Shown: positions 14,744-19,932 of the stretch, piece after piece
How the letters are laid out: every line of letters starts with the position of its first letter
How positions within the stretch are numbered: position 1 is the first letter of the stretch
Assembly: GCF_049608145.1 (NCBI RefSeq)
Contig: NZ_JBMYXF010000054.1
Location: forward strand, 1-19,932
Direction of reading: 5' to 3'
Length of the DNA stretch: 19,932 nucleotides
Origin: Halocynthiibacter sp049608145
GTDB taxonomy: Bacteria > Pseudomonadota > Alphaproteobacteria > Rhodobacterales > Rhodobacteraceae
Program-made: the position numbers and the translations under genes
The notes under the pieces: model-generated
What the model saw: the letters and a program-made list of their open reading frames with translations, nothing else
Told to the model about the DNA's origin: nothing
The model's database searches: none

Positions 14744-15721
14744 CTAGGGCGCGCTCTCCTCTTTTAACTTCTCAAGAAGTTGGGTGCGCGCGCTTCCATC
14801 ACTATTTTTTCCCACGATTAAATGTAGCTCGGCAGAAGATACTTGTGCTTGATGCAGTTCGTACAGCGCGTTTAGTATCTTTCGATCATCCGGTGGCGGT
14901 AAAAGCTTTAATATCTCACGCCCAGTTCGCGTTATAAGCATAACTGGAGTGTGAAGATTTGATGCCGCCTTTACGATAAGTTGCAGATTTCCAGATATCC
15001 AATGAGCATAGCGATTTTGATCTGGTTCGGCTGTATGTTCGATGTTGCCACTTACTTCAGATAAAAGCCCTATTTCTTCCAAAAAACTTACATCAAGTAA
15101 CTTACCCCCTTTAAGGTTACCTTGCTTGATTAAGGATCTGCTATCGAGAATAAGTACGCACTCTCGTTGGAATATTTCTGCAATATCGTTGTCCAACTCT
15201 GATAAAAAACGCATCGTCGAAAGTGAAAACTCGCCTTGTTTGCGTATTTCCCCCGCCAAAACTTTCGCCCAAAGGCCCTGCATCCGCTCTGTACTGGCTT
15301 TCTCGGCATAACCCTCAAAATAACTCAGCCAATCTTTGTCGATGGGATCTTCCGACGAAATGGGGGCCTCTGATGAGTTAAGCTCTTCAACTGCACGCAG
15401 AGCGACTCTATTTTTGTTTTCGAGTTTGCGGATTTGAGAGGCTGTGATTTCTGTCGAAACGATGCCTTCCAAAATTTCTTGGCTTGCTTCAGGCAGCGCA
15501 CTGAACTCTGTGTCAGCCTCAATCGATCTGAGTTTGATTTTGTTTCTTGCCCTAGCACGCTCTGTAACACCTTCGAGATATGCACAGGGTAGGTCAATTA
15601 CTCCGCCGCACAGCCGATCAAAAGCTGCCACTGCCCGACTGGAAGCCCCGACACGCAGCCCTCGATCCTCAAGGGAAGCTGAAAGTGAGACATTTCGATC
15701 AAGGTGGTCGTCTTCAGGCAT
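14744..15721 (-). CDS. DUF2806 domain protein, function unknown
   Basis: This 325-aa protein resembles the DUF2806 family. The core at about 129-180 reads KDWLSYFEGYAEKASTERMQ, then LWAKVLAGEIRKQGEFSLST and FLSELD, the family's characteristic tryptophan/glutamate-rich block. The N-terminal 110 residues are charged and helical (YLEGVTERARARNKIKLRS), possibly coiled coil. The C-terminal part is a mixed alpha/beta domain with LITRTGREILKLLPP. There is no signal peptide or membrane helix. The start at 15719-15721 is preferred to upstream codons because TTTGGAG lies 5 nt before it and a promoter maps just upstream. It is AT-rich, ends 12 nt from the convergent ettA stop, and lies between core genes, so it is probably accessory. 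I know of no established role; a defence function would be speculation. Confidence 0.75.
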   Translation of the reverse strand: MPEDDHLDRNVSLSASLEDRGLRVGASSRAVAAFDRLCGGVIDLPCAYLEGVTERARARNKIKLRSIEADTEFSALPEASQEILEGIVSTEITASQIRKLENKNRVALRAVEELNSSEAPISSEDPIDKDWLSYFEGYAEKASTERMQGLWAKVLAGEIRKQGEFSLSTMRFLSELDNDIAEIFQRECVLILDSRSLIKQGNLKGGKLLDVSFLEEIGLLSEVSGNIEHTAEPDQNRYAHWISGNLQLIVKAASNLHTPVMLITRTGREILKLLPPPDDRKILNALYELHQAQVSSAELHLIVGKNSDGSARTQLLEKLKEESAP

Positions 15722-15755
15722 GAGTGCTCCAAAATGAAATGTTATAATGCTTGGA

Positions 15756-15784
15756 ACCATAGCCACGTTAGATAGCATGTCCAA
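15756..15784 (-). promoter_or_regulatory. Promoter for the DUF2806 gene
   Basis: On the minus strand TTGGAC (15779-15784) is followed after 17 nt by TATGGT (15756-15761). Transcription would start about 28 nt before the ATG at 15721, supporting that start over one at 15784, which would fall inside the promoter. Confidence 0.45.
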
Positions 15785-15816
15785 TCGTAATTCTTCCGTG
15801 AGATGAAATGACTGAT

Positions 15817-15857
15817 CTCCCGTGGGGAGGGTCGGGGGCTGCCCGGCGGGGCCGGGT
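15817..15857 (-). repeat. REP-like GC-rich double palindrome, copy 2
   Basis: It has the same two-hairpin design as the element at 4850..4890: CCCGGC-ccc-GCCGGG and CTCCC-cac-GGGAG in the mRNA sense, about 35 of 41 positions identical. It lies about 65 nt past the stop of the minus-strand gene at 15923..16204, again downstream of a gene and in the same orientation. Confidence 0.7.
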
Positions 15858-15922
15858 AAGAGTTGATTAATTTATTCCCAAGGTCATCGATCTACATGGG
15901 TCATATTTCGCCATATGGGCAC

Positions 15923-16204
15923 TTAGAATGCATCTGTCTCGGGGACGTTGCCGTGTCGGGCGAGAAATGTCGGGGTGCTGACCTCGCCGGAATTCATGTC
16001 CTCAACCACCATATAGGCGTCGGCGCCAACGCAGCCCTCAGAGCGGGCTTCGCGTTCGGCGCGTTCTTCGGCGGCCGAAGGTGACGTGTATTGGAACAGT
16101 TTGCCCAATTGCAAAGCGCCTTGTTGGGCATGCGCGTCACTTTTGGCGGTGTATGTTTGGCAAATGTAGTGGGGCTTTGAGGCGGCTTCAGTGTTTTCAT
16201 TCAT
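15923..16204 (-). CDS. Small conserved-looking hypothetical protein (93 aa)
   Basis: I cannot assign a function. The 93-aa product starts MNENTEAASKPHYICQTYTA and is soluble, without signal peptide or membrane helix. A middle helix (SPSAAEERAEREARSEG) is strongly charged. Two cysteines, Cys15 and Cys56, are present but form no recognised metal motif. The ATG at 16202-16204 has AGGATA 6 nt upstream and a good promoter 28-56 nt upstream, so the gene looks expressed. A longer frame from 16222 is rejected. It is monocistronic, and a REP-like element follows. Confidence 0.7.
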   Translation of the reverse strand: MNENTEAASKPHYICQTYTAKSDAHAQQGALQLGKLFQYTSPSAAEERAEREARSEGCVGADAYMVVEDMNSGEVSTPTFLARHGNVPETDAF

Positions 16205-16231
16205 GGCAGTTATCCTAAACACATTCAGAAC

Positions 16232-16260
16232 AAAATAGGAACATTCTCGACCATTGGCAA
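16232..16260 (-). promoter_or_regulatory. Sigma70-type promoter for the 93-aa gene
   Basis: On the minus strand TTGCCA (16255-16260) and TATTTT (16232-16237) are separated by exactly 17 nt. The start of transcription would be near 16225, giving a leader of about 20 nt. Confidence 0.55.
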
Positions 16261-16563
16261 GATGATTTAACCGTTTCGGGAAGACAAGACGGTAGATGTG
16301 GTTCGAGCCTACCCGCCAGGTACGGCGCGGGTCGGGTTGGTGAGTTCAGCCTATTGCAAAACCTCATAAGCCTGCACTGAAAATCAGTTTTTTGTTGTGA
16401 TGATTTTGGGAGAATATCGCTCGCTCATGCTAGACCTAGGTCCTATTGCCATCGCTAAGATCGTAAATCACGCTGGAGCATCTCAGGAAGTGATTTATCC
16501 AAATATGGTGTCCCCAAGTGGGGTGCATCAATTTAGATGACTGTTTTCAACGAGATGGTGAAA
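16261..16563. other. Non-coding stretch downstream of tRNA-Tyr
   Basis: No gene is seen in these 303 bp. Structures present: competing stems GGTAG/CTACC and ACCCGC/GCGGGT around 16290-16335; a perfect palindrome GACCTAGGTC at 16433-16442; a perfect 8-bp inverted repeat TAAATCAC (16464-16471) and GTGATTTA (16490-16497); and CCCCAAGTGGGG near 16507-16518. There is no T-run that would make an obvious tRNA terminator. It lies on the 3' side of the tRNA, the usual side for integrations, but I found no copy of the tRNA end. Confidence 0.4.
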
Positions 16564-16647
16564 TGGTGGGCGACCCTGGAATCGAACCAGGCGTGAGTCA
16601 CCTCGAGGGAGTTACAGTCCCCTGCCACACCTTGCGGCCTGACGCCC
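16564..16647 (-). tRNA. tRNA-Tyr (anticodon GUA), class II, CCA encoded
   Basis: Read on the minus strand: acceptor GGGCGTC pairs with GTCGCCC, then A and CCA. The anticodon stem GGGGA/TCCCT closes the loop CTGTAAC (anticodon GTA). A long variable arm GAG-gtga-CTC is typical of bacterial tRNA-Tyr. The T-arm CCTGG-TTCGATT-CCAGG is perfect. Oddities: a T-T mismatch at acceptor pair 6-67, A rather than the near-universal T at position 8, and a short D-arm (GCC-GCAAGGTGT-GGC). The 3' CCA and the promoter support a real gene. Length is 84 nt. rlmB is divergent. Confidence 0.82.
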
Positions 16648-16661
16648 AACCTGTCGCTGGA

Positions 16662-16688
16662 TCTATAGTTACCCGGCGGGGGCGTCAA
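16662..16688 (-). promoter_or_regulatory. Promoter of tRNA-Tyr
   Basis: On the minus strand TTGACG (16683-16688) is followed after 15 nt (16 if the -10 is taken one base on) by TATAGA (16662-16667). The -10 lies about 15 nt before the tRNA 5' end. Confidence 0.5.
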
Positions 16689-16814
16689 CAGGAAAACTCA
16701 CATTTTTCTGCAAAATATCACAACAAATGTCTGCTTGCGTCCGGGCGCTGCAGCGTCCATCTTAGCCAGCGGTATCAAGGCGGTGTCAGAGAACCGCAAA
16801 GCAAGGATCAAACG

Positions 16815-17594
16815 ATGAAAAAGCCAAAGTGGGTTGTCGAAAAAGAACAGGCGCGTCGTGCATCAGCCCAGGAAACGCTCTGGCTGTTTGGTTTGCATGC
16901 GGTGCGCGATGCGCTTTTGAACCCTGCGCGTGAGAAACTGCGCCTGGTGGTGACCAAAAACGCCTATGACAAACTGGCGGAAGACATTGCGAAAAGTGGT
17001 GTTGAACCCGAAATGACCGATCCGCGCAAATTCGACGTGCCGCTGGACAAGCAATCGGTGCACCAGGGCGCCGCCCTTGAGGTGAAACCTCTGAACTGGG
17101 GATCCGTGGAAGAGTGTTGCATGGCAGTTGATGGTCAGGTGCCGCGATTGCTGCTGCTGGACCGTGTAACCGATCCCCATAATGTGGGTGCGATCCTGCG
17201 GTCGGCAGAAGTGTTTGGCGCACGTGCGGTTATTGCCCCCCACCGGCATTCTGCCCCCGAAACCGGGGCGCTTGCAAAAACCGCATCCGGTGCGCTGGAA
17301 CGTCAGCCTTATCTGCGGATCAAAAACCTTGCGGACACAATGGAGCACCTGCGCAAGATGGGATACATCCTGCTGGGGCTGGATGGCACCGCAGAGATGA
17401 GCGTGGAAGACGCCGCAAGCCAATATAAAGGCCGCCCTGTGGCGCTTGTGCTTGGTGCGGAAGGCCCTGGCCTACGCGAACGTACCAAGGAAACCTGTGA
17501 TCATCTGGTGAAAGTCGATTTCGCGGGTGGTTTTGGGTCTCTGAACGTGTCCAACGCGGCGGCGGTCGGTCTGTATGCGGTGACCAAAGGCTGA
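16815..17594 (+). CDS. rlmB: 23S rRNA (guanosine-2'-O-)-methyltransferase RlmB (SpoU/TrmH family)
   Basis: RlmB is an S-adenosylmethionine-dependent 2'-O-methyltransferase of the SPOUT class acting on G2251 in the 23S rRNA P-loop. The protein is 259 aa. An N-terminal substrate-binding domain (LWLFGLHAVRDALLNP) is followed by the three SPOUT motifs: DRVTDPHNVGAILRSAEVFG at about 116-135, VLGAEGPGL at 212-220, and GSLNVSNAAAVGLY at 241-254, which build the knotted cofactor pocket. The ATG at 16815 has AAGGA about 7 nt upstream. The frame stays open upstream to 16518, but that region is the tRNA gene and its promoter. It is divergent from tRNA-Tyr, with 167 bp between. TrmH homologues that act on tRNA are close relatives, so the exact target is by family inference. 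Confidence 0.9.
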   Translation: MKKPKWVVEKEQARRASAQETLWLFGLHAVRDALLNPAREKLRLVVTKNAYDKLAEDIAKSGVEPEMTDPRKFDVPLDKQSVHQGAALEVKPLNWGSVEECCMAVDGQVPRLLLLDRVTDPHNVGAILRSAEVFGARAVIAPHRHSAPETGALAKTASGALERQPYLRIKNLADTMEHLRKMGYILLGLDGTAEMSVEDAASQYKGRPVALVLGAEGPGLRERTKETCDHLVKVDFAGGFGSLNVSNAAAVGLYAVTKG

Positions 17595-17679
17595 AAACAG
17601 CCGACATTTTCACGAAGATCGGCGGAATTCTTCACATCAGCTTCACGAAGCGGTTACAAACCCTTCCTATCCTGATGAA

Positions 17680-17782
17680 GATACCTATCTGATTAAACAG
17701 GAAGCAAGATCTGGAACATCCGCTTCCTCCTGTCCCTCGTTCCACCCCTGGCGCCCGTTCCCCGACGGGCGCCATTTTCTTT
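17680..17782 (+). ncRNA. Candidate small RNA (or structured rlmB 3' UTR)
   Basis: The stretch has no open reading frame but is highly structured. ACAGGAAGC (17697-17705) pairs with GCTTCC (17722-17727) plus TGT (17731-17733), bulging TCC. A pyrimidine-rich CCTCCTGTCCCTC segment with anti-Shine-Dalgarno character follows, then a strong terminator. A -10-like TATCCT lies at 17668-17673, but no good -35 was found. Alphaproteobacterial regulatory RNAs with CCUCC motifs are known (the CcsR type in Rhodobacter), which makes this plausible. The 5' end is a guess. Confidence 0.3.
17749..17782 (+). terminator. Strong rho-independent terminator downstream of rlmB
   Basis: TGGCGCCCGT (17749-17758) and ACGGGCGCCA (17765-17774) form a perfect 10-bp stem with a 6-nt loop, followed by TTTTCTTT. 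It works for plus-strand transcripts only. It is 155 nt beyond the rlmB stop and 6 nt before the 3' end of the convergent oxidoreductase gene. Confidence 0.88.
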
Positions 17783-17787
17783 GGCCT

Positions 17788-19047
17788 TTACCCTTTGCGC
17801 CGGGCGCCTGTTAGATGTGCGGCCACCGCCCCGGCTTGATAATACCGCGCCATGATCTGACTGCGCTTTTCGCGGTAGTTTGGAACGGCAGGAACCGGAA
17901 ACACGGATCTGTCCCCGCGCAATGCCCATTGGGCGGCAGCCTGACCAAAGACCGTGCCCGGCCCGATCCCCCGACCCGAATAGCCAAAGATCGAAATTCT
18001 GTTGTCGCCTGTTTCCATAATTTTCGGAACGTGATCCCCCGTCATGGCGATCCGCCCGTGCCAGCCGTGACTGAACCCCTGCCCTTTCAGATCCGGGAAG
18101 ATCTGTGCCATTTTACGCGCGGCCCAGCTGAAGTGCACCCGTTCCCCAGGGGCGTCCAGTTGACCGACGCCGCCGATGATCAATCGCCCTGCTGCATCCA
18201 GGCGAAATGAGGACATGACCATCGCCGTATCCCAGCACCCTTCGCCGCCGGGTAGGATCTTGCGGCGCAACTCATCAGGCAAAGGATCTGTGGCGCATTG
18301 CATGTAATAAACCGGCGTATAGCGCGGGGGTGTCTTGCGACATTCATAAGCGTTGGTGGCCTCGATCAGCTGGCTTGCTTTTACGCTGCCCTCGCGGGTT
18401 TCCAGACGCCAGCCTGTGCCGTCGGCCACCGCGCGGATCACTTCGCTGTCTTCAAACAGCTGCGCCCCGTTGTCACGTGCTGCCCGGGCAAGTCCACGCG
18501 CATAGGCTAGGGGTTGCAGGGTTCCGGCACGCGCATCATGCAGTGCGCCATGAAACAATCTGGTGCCCAGACGTTCTGCGGCCTCTTCGCGCGACAGAAG
18601 CGTGACCGGGGCGTTGCGGGCCTTTTGCTGGGCCAGGCGGGCCTTAAGATCTGCAAGGCCTTTTTCACTATGGGCGCAATGCAATGTGCCGGTTTTCGTC
18701 AACTCGCATTCTATATTATGCTTTTCAATCAGCGCCATAACCAGTGCAGGCGCACCCGCAAGGGCAGCGTTCAATTTCTTACCACTGGTGTCACCGATCA
18801 GAGTTTCGACCTCATCCGGAGGGGTCCAGAGACCTGCATTGATCAGCCCGACATTGCGGCCAGAGCCACCATATCCCATGCTGCGCGCTTCCAGAAGAAC
18901 GACAGATTTCCCGGCTTCCGCCAGCTGCAATGCCGCCGAAAGCCCTGTATATCCGCCGCCGATAATGGCAACGTCGGCCGTGATATCTGCTTCTAGACGT
19001 GCGAAAGGGGTGATCGCCGGTGCGGTTGCGGCCCAGAGGTTTTCCAT
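17788..19047 (-). CDS. FAD-dependent oxidoreductase, DAO family (gamma-glutamylputrescine-oxidase-like)
   Basis: This 419-aa flavoprotein is of the D-amino-acid-oxidase family, close in layout to PuuB-type amine oxidases. Visible features are the ADP-binding motif DVAIIGGGYTGLSAALQLAE at about 25-44 with the acidic VLLEAR strand end, GYGGSGRNVGLINAGLW at 58-74, and a C-terminal FAD segment IFGYSGRGIGPGTVFGQAAA. The substrate is probably a secondary or N-alkylated amine or amino acid but cannot be fixed. The ATG at 19045-19047 is chosen for AGGAGA 5 nt upstream; the frame is open to 19137, but that part lacks similarity to the family. It is monocistronic and converges on rlmB. It is a distant relative of SoxB at the other end of the window, not a duplicate. 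Confidence 0.85.
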   Translation of the reverse strand: MENLWAATAPAITPFARLEADITADVAIIGGGYTGLSAALQLAEAGKSVVLLEARSMGYGGSGRNVGLINAGLWTPPDEVETLIGDTSGKKLNAALAGAPALVMALIEKHNIECELTKTGTLHCAHSEKGLADLKARLAQQKARNAPVTLLSREEAAERLGTRLFHGALHDARAGTLQPLAYARGLARAARDNGAQLFEDSEVIRAVADGTGWRLETREGSVKASQLIEATNAYECRKTPPRYTPVYYMQCATDPLPDELRRKILPGGEGCWDTAMVMSSFRLDAAGRLIIGGVGQLDAPGERVHFSWAARKMAQIFPDLKGQGFSHGWHGRIAMTGDHVPKIMETGDNRISIFGYSGRGIGPGTVFGQAAAQWALRGDRSVFPVPAVPNYREKRSQIMARYYQAGAVAAHLTGARRKG

Positions 19048-19240
19048 CCTGTTCTCCTGTGATGTGGGAACGGGGCGCATCAGCATCCCCCGCGACAGAT
19101 AACCTGATTTCCACAGAATAAAAAAGCGCAATTTCAATGATATTGCATGAGAATTTGGAATGCTAAACGAAGGCGATTAAGGGATCATCGCCGAGCAGCC
19201 AGGCCTGTGGCGCAAAGATGAAACAACAGGGTTTCACAAG

Positions 19241-19284
19241 ATGCACAATCTATGCACAAGTTATGCATATACTATGCATACACG
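19241..19284. repeat. Four-unit 11-bp tandem repeat (ATGCA every 11 bp)
   Basis: ATGCACAATCT, ATGCACAAGTT, ATGCATATACT and ATGCATACACG follow one another without gaps; ATGCA begins at 19241, 19252, 19263 and 19274. Spacing near one helical turn places each unit on the same DNA face, as expected for cooperative protein binding. It lies between the divergent oxidoreductase and membrane-protein genes. Confidence 0.75.
19268..19273 (+). promoter_or_regulatory. Possible -10 element within the 11-bp repeat
   Basis: TATACT at 19268-19273 spans the end of the third repeat unit. No good -35 lies 16-18 nt upstream, so any promoter here would depend on a bound activator or be modulated by the repeat-binding protein. 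A start near 19280 would give a 55-nt leader for the gene at 19335. Confidence 0.35.
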
Positions 19285-19334
19285 GCGCGCGGCGGATTTA
19301 GGTGCTGTTTACGGATTGAATTGAGGGATTTGCG

Positions 19335-19919
19335 ATGAACGACTTTGATATTTCAAAAAATGGAATCTCGCTTGGACTGACCTGGGACATCTTGTTTCTG
19401 GTTGGGCTTGCCGCGTTTTTCATCTTGATTACGCGTCTAACCTGGAAGACCCATCGGCGAAAACTACCCACTTGGTTGTTATACTGGACTAACACCCCAC
19501 TGCGCCTTTCTATATTTTCTCTGCTCGCAATCCTTACCGGAATGTTTGCGCTGGTCGGCCTCATCCTATTCTTCAATTTGTATGGCGCGGTATGGATTCC
19601 GGGATGGGCAGTTTCTGACACTAGGTCTGGAGTGATTGGCGATCTCATCACAGGATTGATCGCTCTTTTTGGTGTGCCATTTGCGATTTGGAGAATTTTG
19701 ATAGCGAGCCAGCAAGCAAACATCGCAGACAAAGGTCTTATCGCTGAGCGCTTCAGCAAAGCAGTTTCACAGATCACCGCAGAGTACCCAGAAGGTAAAC
19801 CCAATATTATCAGTCGCATCAGCGGCCTAAATGAAATGGCGCAGATTGCCCAAGATTATGGGGAAACCTATCAGCGGCTGTCTGACGTCAGCACCCGTTG
19901 GACAGATTTGAGGATTTGA
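19335..19919 (+). CDS. Membrane protein resembling the N-terminal part of pentapeptide-repeat membrane proteins
   Basis: This 194-aa protein has three predicted membrane helices, at about 13-36, 57-87 and 100-121, followed by a soluble tail. From about 112 on, VPFAIWRILIASQQANIADK then GLIAERFSKAV resembles the junction in alphaproteobacterial pentapeptide-repeat membrane proteins, where the membrane part leads to a helical RF-x-KA segment and then a long repeat domain. Here the protein stops after LNEMAQIAQDYGETYQRL, before any pentapeptide repeat, so it is either a truncated gene or the first half of a split system. The ATG at 19335 has GAGGG 7 nt upstream. Three bases after the stop, a strong ribosome binding site starts for the next gene beyond the window. 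The region is AT-rich, and the 11-bp repeats lie in its leader region. The family assignment is moderate. Confidence 0.7.
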   Translation: MNDFDISKNGISLGLTWDILFLVGLAAFFILITRLTWKTHRRKLPTWLLYWTNTPLRLSIFSLLAILTGMFALVGLILFFNLYGAVWIPGWAVSDTRSGVIGDLITGLIALFGVPFAIWRILIASQQANIADKGLIAERFSKAVSQITAEYPEGKPNIISRISGLNEMAQIAQDYGETYQRLSDVSTRWTDLRI

Positions 19920-19921
19920 AT

Positions 19922-19930
19922 AAAGGAGGA
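19922..19930 (+). promoter_or_regulatory. Ribosome binding site of the next, unseen gene
   Basis: AAAGGAGGA is a near-perfect Shine-Dalgarno 3 nt after the stop of the membrane-protein gene. The window ends two bases later, so a start codon is expected within about 3-8 nt past the edge. It implies a two-gene operon. Confidence 0.6.
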
Positions 19931-19932
19931 TT

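Noticed and set aside
16290..16335. tRNA-like fragment on the plus strand (TGGTTCGAGCC followed by CCCGCCA)
   Set aside because: The T-loop pattern is there, but the T-stem has a mismatch and the acceptor is too short; no anticodon or D-arm can be built upstream. Probably chance.
16507..16518. CCCCAAGTGGGG as terminator of tRNA-Tyr
   Set aside because: The stem is only 4-5 bp and no T-run follows in the tRNA direction.
1..19932. CRISPR array, insertion sequence or integrase
   Set aside because: No spaced direct repeats of CRISPR type, no transposase or integrase frames, and no terminal inverted repeats with target duplications were seen. The 11-bp array has no spacers.

Overview
The window looks like chromosomal DNA of a marine alphaproteobacterium of the Rhodobacterales (Roseobacter group). 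The reasons are the soxBDAG heterotetrameric sarcosine oxidase operon, the split two-gene YeeE/YedE transporter, dusA-tauE, ccmI-ruvX-DUF1289 and tRNA-Tyr beside rlmB. Genus cannot be settled from the sequence alone. Conserved, GC-richer core genes alternate with AT-richer accessory patches at about 1-880, 12.1-13.05 kb, 14.74-16.5 kb and 19.2 kb to the end.

Layout. 1-709 holds two related small secreted proteins on the minus strand, the first cut by the window edge. 822-6162 is the sarcosine oxidase operon (minus strand, transcribed soxB-soxD-soxA-soxG), closed by a clear intrinsic terminator. soxD/soxA and soxA/soxG overlap, but soxB and soxD are separated by a GC-rich palindromic repeat. 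A divergent intergenic region rich in inverted repeats separates it from ccmI-ruvX-DUF1289 on the plus strand (6446-8395). Converging on that is a minus-strand operon dusA-tauE-PhyH-type dioxygenase (8385-10989), followed by the two halves of a YeeE/YedE sulfur transporter (11106-11949).

From 12.1 kb an AT-rich insert carries a frameshifted gene with a HEPN-like R-x5-H motif. It lies directly in front of ettA, and its ribosome-binding/start region is a near copy of ettA's own. A DUF2806-type gene converges on ettA. A second copy of the palindromic repeat, a small conserved hypothetical gene, a long non-coding stretch and a tRNA-Tyr (GUA) follow on the minus strand. rlmB (plus) is followed by a possible small RNA ending in a strong terminator, then a DAO-family FAD oxidoreductase (minus). 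The right edge has a four-unit, exactly 11-bp tandem repeat in front of a membrane protein that resembles only the N-terminal part of pentapeptide-repeat membrane proteins. A strong ribosome binding site at the very end announces another gene.

How the genes work together: SoxBDAG demethylates sarcosine to glycine and 5,10-methylene-tetrahydrofolate, serving methylated-amine/glycine-betaine use. TauE and the YeeE pair handle sulfur-compound transport. CcmI serves cytochrome c maturation. RuvX, DusA, EttA, tRNA-Tyr and RlmB are housekeeping information-processing genes. I saw no CRISPR array, transposase, integrase or complete named defence system. The least explained pieces are the HEPN-like cassette before ettA, the 11-bp repeat locus with its split membrane gene, the candidate small RNA after rlmB, and the two secreted paralogues.
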